Source of the DNA: Ochromonas danica
Taxonomy: Eukaryota > Sar > Chrysophyceae > Chromulinales > Chromulinaceae
Length of the DNA stretch: 64,000 nt
Direction of reading: 5' to 3'
Assembly (NCBI GenBank): GCA_015146655.1
Contig: VKHL01000053.1
Coordinates: 24,468 to 88,467, forward strand
The notes beneath the pieces were generated by a model, which saw only the letters and a list, made by a program, of their open reading frames with translations, searched no databases and had not been told where the DNA came from. The translations under genes were made by a program, and so were the position numbers. This document shows positions 1 to 12,200 of this stretch, piece by piece. Every line of letters begins with the position of its first letter. The stretch's first letter is position 1.

Positions 1-3000
1 CTGGATACTGGAGATCATACAGCCACGCCAACAAGAAACAAGAGATGGTGAAGGAAGTCCACAACCTCAATACATCCGATACCATCTTCCACCCTCTTCC
101 TCCAAGTCCCACCTTCCAAGCAAACCACCTTCTCTCTTCTTGGTTCTGCTTCACTTCGCCTTGGGCCACTTTGTCTCTCAAACCCTTCTCTTTCTCCTGA
201 TCCTCACTTACACTCCCCTTTTCCTTCTCTTCTTCTTCCTCCTCCTCCCTGAAGCCCAGCACGCCAAACAGCAAATCCAAATACTCATGACGACTACACA
301 GCTCTCCCATCATGCGATGCAACCAAGGTAGAGGGCGATACACCTTCGGCATCACCTCCAACACATATCGCATCCAAACAACACGCATCACTTTCTCTTC
401 TTCCCCAACCCCTTCATTCCCCAACTCCTTCAACAACGATGAGGGGGATTCATCCAATGGCATCACCACTCCCCAACCTCGCATCCCCTTCACCATACAC
501 AACCACACCATTTGAACCATCTTCTCCGCCTTCTTCCACATCTCTCTTCCATTGCACCATCCTCCAAACCAATCCACTCGAAACAACAAGCTCCCAATCA
601 GCAACAAACCCACCAACCACCATCCTCCAAACGCAGACAACACCGCAGTCGTTCCCTCCACCGCTGCTGTAGATGATATTCCTCCTATGCCCGATACCGT
701 CGCAGAGAAGTCTCCTGCCACATATTCAGATGTCACGGCCACGCTCACAGAACCACTCTTCGACGTCGGAGAGGAGGAAGGAGGAGAAGTAGATGAGCTG
801 CTGCTATTGCTACTGTAGCCACATCTACATAGCACAGACGTGCTCGTTGTTGACACAACCGTACAGTAATCGCTATCCACCACATTGTATGTGTTCATGT
901 CAATTACACTGCATTGCAGCTGAGAGACTGGACATTGTTGCTTCACCTCAGCGGCTGCCTCACCCGAACAGGTCAAGTTGTATAGCACATCAGCATCCGA
1001 GCAATTGAACACCACTTCTTCCCTCTTCTCAGACGTGCAGTTGTGCTCGAATATCGACAAAGAAGAGCTGTTCTTACCAGATGAGGAGCTGGAAACTGAG
1101 ATGCTCACAGTCACCTTCACATTGCTGCTCGAAGAGTTGCTCACCGTCACTGTCACTGTCACGATATCAGACTCCAGCTTTGAAGCTAAAGAGCTAGCAT
1201 TGCTGTTGCTTGATGATGACAAGGAGCCTGATGAGGTCACGGTCACTGTGGCCACTGAGGAATTGGTCAGACCTCCTATCGTGACTTTCTGTCCTGACAC
1301 CTGCACAGTGGCTGTACTTCTATTTGAGGCCACCACAGTTGTCACCTGACTGGCTACTGTTGGAGCAAGTGTGGGGGCCATAGAATGCATGTTGGACAAA
1401 GAAGGGATAGCCGAAGGTTGGGAAGTAGACCTAATGGATGGCTTGCTGGATGGTTGCATTGACGGTTGAGATGACGGCTGGCTTGTTGATTGCGTTGAGG
1501 GTTGAGAAGATGGTTGCCCCGTTGGCTGGGAAGTAGGCCGAGATGATGATGTGCTTGTTGGTTGCATAGACGGTTGAGATGATGGCTGAGAAGACGGTCG
1601 ATTTGATGGCTGGCTTGAAGATTGGGAAAGAGGCTGAGCTGATGGCAGTCCAGTCGGCCGAGAAGACGACCGAGCTGATGGCTGGCCTATAGGCCGCATT
1701 GATGGTTGAGATGATGGCAGTCCACTCGGCTGAGATGATGGCCGAGCTGAAGGCTGGCTTGCTGGTTGAGATGATGGCAGTCCACTCGGCTGAGATGATG
1801 GCCGAGCTGAAGGCTGGCTTGTTGGTTGAGATGCTGGCAGTCCAGTCGGCTGAGATGATGGTTGGGCAGAAGGCAGGCTTGTTGCTTGCATGGACGGTTG
1901 AGCTGATGGCAGTCCACTCGGCTTAGATGATGGCCGAGCGGATGGCTGGCTTGTTGGTTGAGCTGATGGCTGGCTTATTGGCTGCTTGGACGGTTGAGAT
2001 GATGGCAGTCTACTCGGCTGAGATGATGGCAGTCCACTCGGCTGAGAAGATGGCCGAGCTGATGGCTGGCTTATTGGCTGCTTGGACGGTTGAGATGATG
2101 GCAGTCTACTCGGCTGAGATGATGGCAGTCCACTCGGCTGAGATGATGGCCGAGCTGAAGGCTGGCTTGCTGGTTGAGATGCTGGCAGTCCAGTCGGCTG
2201 AGATGATGGTTGGGCAGAAGGCAGGCTTGTTGCTTGCATGGACGGTTGAGCTGATGGCTGTCCACTCGGCTTAGATGATGGCCGAGCGGATGGCAGTCCA
2301 CTCGGCTGAGATGATGGCCGAGCTGAAGGCTGGCTTGCTGGTTGAGCTGATGGCAGTCCACTCGGCTTAGATGATGGCCGAGCGGATGGCTGGCTTGTTG
2401 GTTGAGCTGATGGCTGGCTTATTGGCTGCTTGGACGGTTGAGCTGATGGCTGGCTTATTGGCTGCTTGGACGGTTGAGATGATGGCTGAGAAGACGGTCG
2501 ATTTGATGGCTGGCTTGAAGATTGGGAAAGAGGCTGAGCTGATGGCAGTCCAGTCGGCCGAGAAGACGACCGAGCTGATGGCTGGCCTATAGGCCGCATT
2601 GATGGTTGAGATGATGGCAGTCCACTCGGCTGAGATGATGGCCGAGCTGAAGGCTGGCTTGCTGGTTGAGATGATGGCAGTCCACTCGGCTGAGATGATG
2701 GCCGAGCTGAAGGCTGGCTTGTTGGTTGAGATGCTGGCAGTCCAGTCGGCTGAGATGATGGTTGGGCAGAAGGCAGGCTTGTTGCTTGCATGGACGGTTG
2801 AGCTGATGGCTGTCCACTCGGCTTAGATGATGGCCGAGCGGATGGCAGTCCACTCGGCTGAGATGATGGCCGAGCTGAAGGCTGGCTTGCTGGTTGAGCT
2901 GATGGCAGTCCACTCGGCTTAGATGATGGCCGAGCGGATGGCTGGCTTGTTGGTTGAGCTGATGGCTGGCTTATTGGCTGCTTGGACGGTTGAGCTGATG

Positions 3001-5056
3001 GCTGGCTTATTGGCTGCTTGGACGGTTGAGATGATGGCTGAGAAGACGGTCGATTTGATGGCTGGCTTGAAGATTGGGAAAGAGGCTGAGCTGATGGCAG
3101 TCCAGTCGGCCGAGAAGACGACCGAGCTGATGGCTGGCCTATAGGCCGCATTGATGGTTGAGATGATGGCAGTCCACTCGGCTGAGATGATGGCCGAGCT
3201 GAAGGCTGGCTTGCTGGTTGAGATGATGGCAGTCCACTCGGCTGAGATGATGGCCGAGCTGAAGGCTGGCTTGTTGGTTGAGATGCTGGCAGTCCAGTCG
3301 GCTGAGATGATGGTTGGGCAGAAGGCAGGCTTGTTGCTTGCATGGACGGTTGAGCTGATGGCTGTCCACTCGGCTTAGATGATGGCCGAGCGGATGGCAG
3401 TCCACTCGGCTGAGATGATGGCCGAGCTGAAGGCTGGCTTGCTGGTTGAGCTGATGGCAGTCCACTCGGCTTAGATGATGGCCGAGCGGATGGCTGGCTT
3501 GTTGGTTGAGCTGATGGCTGGCTTATTGGCTGCTTGGACGGTTGAGCTGATGGCTGGCTTATTGGCTGCTTGGACGGTTGAGATGATGGCTGAGAAGACG
3601 GTCGATTTGATGGCTGGCTTGAAGATTGGGAAAGAGGCTGAGCTGATGGCAGTCCAGTCGGCCGAGAAGACGACCGAGCTGATGGCTGGCCTATAGGCCG
3701 CATTGATGGTTGAGATGATGGCAGTCCACTCGGCTGAGATGATGGCCGAGCTGAAGGCTGGCTTGCTGGTTGAGATGATGGCAGTCCACTCGGCTGAGAT
3801 GATGGCCGAGCTGAAGGCTGGCTTGTTGGTTGAGATGCTGGCAGTCCAGTCGGCTGAGATGATGGTTGGGCAGAAGGCAGGCTTGTTGCTTGCATGGACG
3901 GTTGAGCTGATGGCTGTCCACTCGGCTTAGATGATGGCCGAGCGGATGGCAGTCCACTCGGCTGAGATGATGGCCGAGCTGAAGGCTGGCTTGCTGGTTG
4001 AGCTGATGGCAGTCCACTCGGCTTAGATGATGGCCGAGCGGATGGCTGGCTTGTTGGTTGAGCTGATGGCTGGCTTATTGGCTGCTTGGACGGTTGAGAT
4101 GATGGCAGTCTACTCGGCTGAGATGATGGCAGTCCACTCGGCTGAGAAGATGGCCGAGCTGATGGCTGGCCTACAAGCTGCATCGAGGGTTGCGATGATG
4201 GCCGTCCAGTCGGCTGAGATGATGGTTGGGCAGATGGCTGGCTTATTCGTTGAGACGTTGGCAGTCCAGTCGGCTGAGAAGATGGCCGAGCGGATGGCTG
4301 GCTCGTTGGTTGTTTTGACGGTTGAGATGATGGCAGTCCACTCGGCTGAGAAGATGGCCGAGCTGAAGGCTGGCTCGTTGGTTGTTTGGACGGCTGAGAT
4401 GTCGGCTGCTTCGTTGGCTGAGAAGATGGTCGAGCTGAAGGCAGGCTTGTTGGTTGCATGGACGGTTGAGATGATGGCAGTCCACTCGGCTGAGACGATG
4501 GCCGAGTTGAAAGCTGGCTTATTGGTTGTTTAGACGGTTTAGATGACAGCTGCTTCGTTGGCTGAGCAGATGGTCGAGCGGATGGTGCTGGAGTTGAGTA
4601 TTCCAAATAAATGGCGGTCTGAGCTGAGCAAGAAGTTACGGTATTAAAACATCCCTGCCACAAGCTGTAGGTGGAACAAGAGGAACTTCCGGGCACAGTG
4701 TATGTAGCATAAGAGCATAGACCACAATTTAATATTCCCTGAGCATGTCCATCGTCACTTTGCACAACAAAAGTTCCATTCGCGACCAGGCGAATATAGG
4801 TGTCCCCTGAACACACTGCAGCATTGCCGCTACCACATTGCGACATGGTAACTTTATCGTAAGGACAAAGATTAAATGTGCATATATATGGATTTATGGT
4901 AGCGCTTTGAGTGGAAGACGAAACTCGGTAAAAGGCGCAGCTTTTCCAAGCTTCGCGCACCAGTTGAATGTGCTGGCCTGTGACAAAAATCCATTCAGAA
5001 AAAATAAAACTAGCAGTCACAAGCAAACTCCGGATTTTTCCTTCATCAAATATCAT
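1..5056 (-). CDS. Giant PSSQP-repeat membrane protein (3' end beyond window)
   Basis: One frame stays open on the minus strand from an ATG at 5056 to the window edge, giving at least 1,685 residues. In order it shows a hydrophobic leader (about residues 10-28), a Cys-rich domain (about 30-150, with motifs such as CGSGN and NCGLCSY), and about 1,050 residues of Pro-Ser-x-Gln tetrapeptides (PSSQ, PSAR, PTSQ, PSGL). These are followed by a Ser/Thr/Val-rich stretch, a second Cys cluster (about 1330-1420), a membrane span near 1470-1500 (core GGWWLVGLLLIGSLLF) and a charged Glu/Lys region. Another hydrophobic stretch lies at the edge. The order suggests a secreted, membrane-anchored surface or wall protein with a long extended stalk. 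PSSQP proteins are common in stramenopile genomes, but their function is mostly unknown. The start is chosen as the first ATG after an upstream stop. I am sure of the frame and less sure that there are no introns. Confidence 0.8.
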   Translation of the reverse strand, partial: MIFDEGKIRSLLVTASFIFSEWIFVTGQHIQLVREAWKSCAFYRVSSSTQSATINPYICTFNLCPYDKVTMSQCGSGNAAVCSGDTYIRLVANGTFVVQSDDGHAQGILNCGLCSYATYTVPGSSSCSTYSLWQGCFNTVTSCSAQTAIYLEYSTPAPSARPSAQPTKQLSSKPSKQPISQLSTRPSSQPSGLPSSQPSMQPTSLPSARPSSQPTKQPTSQPSKQPTSQPSARPSSQPSGLPSSQPSKQPTSQPSARPSSQPTGLPTSQRISQPSAQPSSQPTGRPSSQPSMQLVGQPSARPSSQPSGLPSSQPSRLPSSQPSKQPISQPSAQPTSQPSARPSSKPSGLPSAQPASQPSARPSSQPSGLPSARPSSKPSGQPSAQPSMQATSLPSAQPSSQPTGLPASQPTSQPSARPSSQPSGLPSSQPASQPSARPSSQPSGLPSSQPSMRPIGQPSARSSSRPTGLPSAQPLSQSSSQPSNRPSSQPSSQPSKQPISQPSAQPSKQPISQPSAQPTSQPSARPSSKPSGLPSAQPASQPSARPSSQPSGLPSARPSSKPSGQPSAQPSMQATSLPSAQPSSQPTGLPASQPTSQPSARPSSQPSGLPSSQPASQPSARPSSQPSGLPSSQPSMRPIGQPSARSSSRPTGLPSAQPLSQSSSQPSNRPSSQPSSQPSKQPISQPSAQPSKQPISQPSAQPTSQPSARPSSKPSGLPSAQPASQPSARPSSQPSGLPSARPSSKPSGQPSAQPSMQATSLPSAQPSSQPTGLPASQPTSQPSARPSSQPSGLPSSQPASQPSARPSSQPSGLPSSQPSMRPIGQPSARSSSRPTGLPSAQPLSQSSSQPSNRPSSQPSSQPSKQPISQPSAQPSKQPISQPSAQPTSQPSARPSSKPSGLPSAQPASQPSARPSSQPSGLPSARPSSKPSGQPSAQPSMQATSLPSAQPSSQPTGLPASQPASQPSARPSSQPSGLPSSQPSRLPSSQPSKQPISQPSARPSSQPSGLPSSQPSRLPSSQPSKQPISQPSAQPTSQPSARPSSKPSGLPSAQPSMQATSLPSAQPSSQPTGLPASQPTSQPSARPSSQPSGLPSSQPASQPSARPSSQPSGLPSSQPSMRPIGQPSARSSSRPTGLPSAQPLSQSSSQPSNRPSSQPSSQPSMQPTSTSSSRPTSQPTGQPSSQPSTQSTSQPSSQPSMQPSSKPSIRSTSQPSAIPSLSNMHSMAPTLAPTVASQVTTVVASNRSTATVQVSGQKVTIGGLTNSSVATVTVTSSGSLSSSSNSNASSLASKLESDIVTVTVTVSNSSSSNVKVTVSISVSSSSSGKNSSSLSIFEHNCTSEKREEVVFNCSDADVLYNLTCSGEAAAEVKQQCPVSQLQCSVIDMNTYNVVDSDYCTVVSTTSTSVLCRCGYSSNSSSSSTSPPSSSPTSKSGSVSVAVTSEYVAGDFSATVSGIGGISSTAAVEGTTAVLSAFGGWWLVGLLLIGSLLFRVDWFGGWCNGREMWKKAEKMVQMVWLCMVKGMRGWGVVMPLDESPSSLLKELGNEGVGEEEKVMRVVWMRYVLEVMPKVYRPLPWLHRMMGELCSRHEYLDLLFGVLGFREEEEEEEKEKGSVSEDQEKEKGLRDKVAQGEVKQNQEERRWFAWKVGLGGRGWKMVSDVLRLWTSFTISCFLLAWLYDLQYP
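1420..4600 (-). repeat. PSSQP-coding tandem repeat tract
   Basis: A 12-base (four-codon) unit encoding Pro-Ser/Thr-x-Gln/Arg is repeated through the tract in one uninterrupted frame. Variation is mostly at the third and fourth residues of the unit. The tract makes up the stalk of the membrane protein it lies in. Confidence 0.9.
2176..4095 (-). repeat. 552-bp higher-order tandem repeat, about 3.5 copies
   Basis: The segment starting at 2461 recurs at 3013 and 3565, an exact 552-base step. The match extends back to about 2176 and forward to about 4095. The step is 184 codons, so the reading frame is kept. By eye the copies look identical, which suggests very recent expansion or homogenisation. 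Confidence 0.85.
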
Positions 5057-5130
5057 CTCAATCAATAATTTAGCCACCGCCTTAAGAATTTGGAATTAAT
5101 GGAATGGAATGGGATGGAATGGGATGGAAT

Positions 5131-5187
<57 letters not shown>

Positions 5188-6222
5188 CGGTTGTCAATCA
5201 AGCGTGTTCTGAGAGAGAGAAGATGCAACCTCAAAAGGCGTAAAACCCGAGATGTGGGCAAAAGTCGGCATTCTGGTTGCACTGCTGTCCCACACTGCTG
5301 CCACTGAAACTGCGCTTGTGGCAGCTGCGAGAGCCCCACAGCAAGACAAACAAGCAAACAACAACAATGGGTACTGTATCTATAGTAAAGAACTATATTA
5401 AACTGTGGATGATGCTGCCTAAGATATACCAGTACGTAAACGTGACTCTGTTCATATAGACTATGTTTGCAAATCATCGCAGCATGACTCTGGATGGTGA
5501 TGACTCTTATGGGTTTCGTGGCGATGGCCGTCCTCCTACCTTTCCAGAGGCAATCCACACCGTCTGATTCACTGTGTAATCATGAAGGTGATCTCTGTGG
5601 AGTAGATGAGTCTGTCAAAGATCTTCCTAAGTGTGTTTTCTGTATGCGACCAACGCAGCCTCAAATGGGTCTGTGGCGCCTGTCCTGCGTGCAATTTGTG
5701 TGGTAAGCTTTCCACATGATGGAGAGGCATGATTCTAGACCCCTGCGGTAATCACTGCAGTTGAACTTCCTTGAAAATTGCCTTTATTCCGCTGAGAGCG
5801 GCGGGTCAACGTCGGCCATCACAATACTGATTGCGTTTGAGGTAACAACAGGAATGATAGGAATTCTTGCTTTAATCTTGTCGCTATGCTTTTTAAGAAG
5901 TATTGTTTGATTGTGTGCTGCGGTTATTCAAGTAATTCTGAGTGGAGGAGCGTTCTATTTTCGTTCTGAAGCCAGCAAACGGAATGGTGCCTGTAGTTCG
6001 CTGAGCCATCATATACTCTGGTGGGAGCGGTACTGTGGTTGAGCATATTAGTACACCAGAAGATCGTCCTTGCAATCAGCTTGGTGCGTGAAGCATTTTT
6101 AAACAGCTCCTCTTCCATCATGTTAACTAGTTAATTTACTTCAAAACAACTCCAACCACTCCATTGATCAAAAATTCATCAAGAGGGTATAGAGGGTAAC
6201 ACACAAGCAACGTCATCATAAT
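5057..6222. other. Intergenic: simple repeats and a Cys-rich fragment
   Basis: The interval holds GGAAT-type pentamers (5091-5130), a perfect (ATTG)n microsatellite (5134-5187), and no convincing whole gene. On the plus strand at about 5561-5710, two overlapping frames encode Cys-rich pieces. One has KCVFCM; the other has WVCGACPACNLCGK, which is PHD-finger-like (WxCxxCxxCxxCG) and is followed by a GTAAGC donor-like site. This may be an exon or a remnant of a PHD gene. The rest is probably the promoter of the PSSQP gene and the 3' flank of the dynein gene. Confidence 0.5.
5134..5187. repeat. (ATTG)n microsatellite
   Basis: About 13 perfect tetranucleotide copies lie directly upstream of the PSSQP gene start. 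Confidence 0.95.
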
Positions 6223-9200
6223 TTATTGCACATCCATAATGAGAGCAACACCAGCAAGTACCCATTTACCCGGTGGTGCTTTCGTCTTCAACTGAGCACA
6301 AAACACAAAAGTAGGTCCACGGAACTCCGTCTTGTAGGTAGGACAGACATAAATTCCTTGAGAGACATCCACCTTATCCGCTGCCAATGCTTTGACATTA
6401 ATCACAGGCATACGACAGAACATCTCCTTTGGTTTTGATCGTTCCAAAGAGTTTGCTTGAGTATCCCATCTAGCTCCTTGTAAAGACAAACCAATAATAT
6501 AAGCTCCATCACGGGATAAACCTTCCACTTCTTCCACACTCAATTTCTTGGTCACATCTGTCCAAGTGACTAATTTATCCAATTCCCATTGATTCTTCTG
6601 TGCAGTAACTTGACAAACAGCTGTCAAAAAGGACTGTGGATTAAATAATCCAGATAACCAAGTGACTTTAGGAATATCTGCAGGATTATTCTGCCATTCT
6701 TCTAATTGAGTTAGACGTTGTGTAAAGTCACTTAACCAAGAACTTAATGGACGCATACTTGGCCAGGCACGCTTTTGCCATGATGGTGGGATACGATCTA
6801 AATATAAAGAACTCTTCAACAAGTCCATACTATCTGACATGGTCAGCTCACCAGCAAAACCCAATGCCAACTCTCTTAATGATCTCATCATTTCTGAAAG
6901 TAAGTTATTCATCACATCCATTTCTTGCATAAAGACATTCTGATATGGTCCTTGTTCTTCTAATGATCTTGCAATATCTTCAACATCAAACTTCTTTTCA
7001 TTAAAACGATCAATAATATCAACCATGACATTATTAGCAATTTCATCTGGTGTAATAGTACCTTCTCCTGTATTAGCTTCACGATCTTGAAGTTCTAAGA
7101 TAGTATTAAGAATACGATTAGATTGTGTTGTACGGAAGTCAATCTCAGCATTAGGATGTAAACCAAAAGCAATTGGAGTATCTTGTGTCAAGGTGGTCTC
7201 GATATGTTCCAAGTATTTATCATAGCTTGTTGGTGCTGGAGACATAAACGATAAGCTCTTCTCTTCATCATTATATGGATAAAGTTCTGTTTCATCCAGT
7301 AACTCATCCTTCATGAAGAAGTCAAGATAGGTATTACACATCTTACGATCAAAGTCATTAACAATATGTCCACCATACATAATCTCACCAAAGATATAAC
7401 GTAAATCAGCCCATGGAATCTTACCACCACCACTATTCTCCATATAATTTGATAACACTACAGCAGAATCACGTAGATCACCAATAGAGAATGGATACAT
7501 CATATTAAATCCCATAGGACCATATTGTTTACGTTCTAACATGATAGCATGGAAATGACATAATCCAAAGAGAATGGATTTCATCTTACTATCATAATCT
7601 TCAAAACTTTCTTTATTTAAAGAAGCAAAAGCACGTTTAATATTAGCTTTCAATCCTGCTGGTGGTTCATTCGTAATCTTAATACAACGATTAAGTAAAC
7701 CAATCGGAATGCTATTAGCAGCATCAGAGGATAAGAAAAGACGGAATTTCTTGTTACTTCCTTCTAAAGCAAATTCATCTAATTTCTTTTCCAATTCAAT
7801 TAACCATCTTGGCATCAGATGGACATTATTTAATACCACCCAATGTCCTTGACGATGTGCCATTTCTAAGTTACGCATAGCAATGACATCTTGACCTTGT
7901 CCCATGGAGACATTATGATAAGTCTCACCAGGAATGAATCCATATTTAGAAGCAAGATTATCAAGATCACCCATGACGTTAGCACCAGGAGAAAGGATGA
8001 AATAGATTGGTACAGTAGGTAAAGAATCAGCTAGACATGAATCTAAGATAGCTACAGAGGATAAAGCACTATCACAATCAGCATAGGCATTACCATCAGG
8101 TAAAGTCACTCGAATGAACTCTAATAATGCTGTAGCAATACGATCTGGACGTAAACAACGTACAACTAACATCTTTTGGAATGGTGCACGATCTAATGCA
8201 GCCCAATCTAATGGTAACTTCTCACTTTCTGGGGTAATATGATTAAACCATTCACGGAAACGTGGTGCAGCTTCAACTAAATCAGATGGTAACTTATTGA
8301 ATTCTTCCATATCTGCTAATGCTAATACACTATCCCATGCACTTTTTGGTAACCATGATAATGGATTTTCTTCAGCTTCTTTACGTGGACCACGTAATAA
8401 GAATTGGAAATGTATTTCATTTAAGATATTTTCTTCACCCAGATTACCTCTCTTCATCAAATTAAATGTCAATTGTGCTAAGAAGATCAATTTATGTCTG
8501 ACAAAGAGACCTCGACTAACCATAGTAAACATAGTAATACGTAATGAAGCACGTAGATTTTGTACACGTTCTAAGACTTTATCTGATGGTATAGCACGTT
8601 CAATTGATTTATAGAAATATGCTACAAAACTATCTAAAGAATATTGATACATATGTTCAATAGCACATAATTTAGTTAATAAGAAGTATAACATAGCACC
8701 TTCACTTGCTACAGGACGATAAATCTCACGTGCTTGATTAATATCAATTTCTGTTTTTTTACCTTCCTCAACAGCTGCAGCAATCTCTTTTGCAGCTTGT
8801 TTTGTTGCTTCTAGACCTTCAATTAATGGTACATCAGATAAGATATCTTCAGGTGCATTTGCTAATCTTTCTAATAGATCATCTTCTAATTGAACTAATT
8901 GAATCTTATACTGTTGGAAAGCATGTTGTAATGCTTGTGCTTTCTCTTCTAATTCTGGTCTTTCTGCACCTACTACTTTAGCTAATAATTGATCTTCTAA
9001 ACCACGTTCTGTTGCAATAAAGTTAATCAAAGTACATTGTGCTGCAATTTCTGGTTTATAATGTGGATTGGATAATTTCGTTTGTAAATATAATTGAAAT
9101 TTATTATCATATTCAACTTCTTCACCACCAAATCGTAAATATAGATTTCTACCTTTACGATAGACAGCACGTGATAAGACAGGATCCATTGTAGCATCAA

Positions 9201-12200
9201 TATCTTCTCCTAAATTTTCAATAATAATAACACGACCATTTGTAATAGCTTGTTCAACTTTACGTTGCCATCCTTTTTGATTTAATTGAAAGACTTCAAC
9301 ACCATTTGCTTCTTCCTTTTGACGTAACCATTTAATACCTTGTGTTTGTGGATCAATTAATAATGGCCAACGTTTACAATTCATAATAATAGAACCATTT
9401 TCAATAGAAATACGATCAGCAGGTAAACCTTCTGAAATCATCTTGGCATTAATTCCATCATTTGTTAATACACTTAAAGGATCTACACCAGGTGTTAAAG
9501 GAATTTTACGTTCTTCTAAATCAATTGTCCATGTTGCTTTCCATAAGAATTCACGATTAGCTTGATCAAAAGAACCAACATAAGAGACAAATCCAGCTGC
9601 TAACATACAATCTCCAATTAATGTTGTACTAGCATCACGTAAATTATCAATTTCTCTTCCCCAACGATCATTTTCAGATGATAATCCACCAACTAAACGT
9701 TCTGCAAGAGATAATCTTGCTTTACCAGCAGCAGCTTGTTCTTCTACAATTTGTTTCTCTTCTGTAGCTTCTTGGAATTTCTCATTTAAAGCTTTTAATT
9801 TAGCATCAACTGCTGCAACAGTAGCTTGTGCAGCAGCTAAAGATGCTTCAGCAGCAGCTTTACTTGCACGTGCAGCTTCTAACTGATCCATTAATGGCTT
9901 GACCTTGACATAAATACGATTAAACTTGACAATATTTACTACCCAGTTACATAAGTTAGCAGCAGCCATAGATTTACTTTCCATAAGTTTTGGATCAAAC
10001 ATCTCATTAGATAAGAAAGGTTCAAGACGTTTTAATTCATCCTCTGTCATATCTTCACCACGATAGTTAACTAAACGTTGTTTGAATTGATCAACATTAG
10101 CCATCATCTTCTTTGCACGATCCCATTTAAAGTTTTTATATTCCTTTTCAATCAAAATCAAGCATGCAGATGTTACTAAATCTACACCATTAGGTGGTGA
10201 ACTCAATGCTTTCAACTCTGTTAACATATTCTTGGATAAACAATCTACAGCATCTTTTGCAGCTTCCATAGCAGGTTTAGCTTGTGCTAACTCAGCTTCA
10301 GCTTGCATTTCAATACGAGCAGCTTCTTCACTAGCTATAGAAGCCTTTTGTGCTTCTAAGTTAGCTAATTCATTCTGTACATCTGCATCAGCACGTTGTA
10401 CACCAATTTCACTCATAAGTTGATTTGTTGCTACAACTTTCTCTTCGACTAAAGCCATACGATGAGTGAGATCAACTTGTAATTCTGCTACATCCGCTGC
10501 TGTCTTACGTAATGTTGATAAACCAACATCAAGACGATCAATTAATCTCATAACATCAGCACGTTTTAAACTCAATAAGTACTTATAGAATCCAATTAAC
10601 TCCAAGTAAGACTTAGGGGTGACATAGTTAAAGCGACCTTGTGTTTCCAAGTATTTCTTGGATCGTTCTGTCACGGAGAGATGCTCCTCGGCCATATGAA
10701 TACTCAATTGATTGCGAATTTCAGGAGCAGGTAGATCAACATCACCTAAGAATTTGAATGCCACAGAGATCAAGGCTTCACGTGGCCAAGCATGGAAGAA
10801 ATCAATGGCTGTAGACATAATCAAAGCTGGGAAACGACGAGCACGTACACGGAAGACATCTCCCACAGGTGAAAAGCAGAGAACAACATGTAAATTAGCA
10901 CGAATACGTGAGATCAAAAATTGTATCATTGCTTCTTGTACATCAGGAATACCATTAGATTTGGCTTCATTACGTAAATTACCTAACATACCATCAATTT
11001 CATCCTTAGGGAATAATCCAGAAATCCAACCTGATGATAAGATAGCATTAATATAGATGAGGAATCGTTCATCAACTACTTGTGTATCAGTCATAAGGAA
11101 TAGAATTGGAATTCCTTTTACACCAGCTTGTTTAAACATTTCACGGAAAGCTTCAAGAAGATCATCAACACGGAAAGATCCTGTTACTTGAAGTTGACGA
11201 ACTTCATAACCATTAATAAAAGCAGCAAGACGAGATAAGGATTGTTTACCACTACCACCTACACCAATTAACATAGCATTACCAGATGGATTGGAGATAA
11301 TACGACTAATACGTGAGATATGTTCAGCAGCTTGTTCGAATAAGACCAAATCCATCATTGCATTAGATTCATTATACTCTACTAACTTCATATCCACAAC
11401 TTTCTTTAAATGATCCATATTTGGAACAGGTAAATAAGAGTTACCAGATGGACTAGCAAAGGTAGTAAAGATCAACGTGTTATTTAAGAGTTCATCTTGG
11501 TTAGCAATGTTTAATTGCTTTTTCATAACTTCTCGTAAGATTGCATCATAGACTTCTAATTCAGGAATTGTAAAGAAACGATCCGTGATAACACGTGCAA
11601 ACTCATGTATCCATATTTTAACCATATCATGCATAGTATTATATTCACCATGTTTAATCATACAAATACCTTGGAAAATGTTTGTTAATTCACGTAAGTT
11701 CTATTTAGAGAAAGTAACAACCAGTCAGTCAGTTAGTTAGTCAGTTAGTCTATCATACAATGTGTAATACAAACAAATAGAATAGATGATGATAGCTTAC
11801 CCAGTTATAAGTGAACTTAACAGCTGAAGGTAAGAACTTCTTACTAATCTCATCATATAAGACTAAGGAAGCTTCAACAATCTTATCAACAGAGTCCATA
11901 ACTTGTTGTGGGAATCCCATAACATGACCTGCTAAGATTGATTTAAAGATTGTTGTAAGATCTTGTTTAGAAGGCATAAGACATGCAAATGTAGCAAAAT
12001 GACGTTGTGCACGTTCGCAAACAGTAAATGAACCAGCTGTAGGATTTAATGCTGCCATGTATTGAATATCAACAAGTTCTTTACGAAGACCAAGATCACC
12101 ACGATCAAAGATAGTACCATAAGACATATGTTGAGTTAATAATGCAATAGCATTTTGTGTTCCATATGTTTCAACATAAGGTAAATTCATATCATCAATA

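Noticed and set aside
2176-4095. CRISPR-like or satellite array
   Set aside because: The repeats are coding, in frame and directly adjacent, with no unique spacers.
1687-4533. Many ORFs of 70-170 aa on both strands inside the repeat tract (MMAERMAG..., MDCHQLNQ...)
   Set aside because: They are other-frame shadows of the PSSQP repeat; the long continuous minus frame explains the tract.
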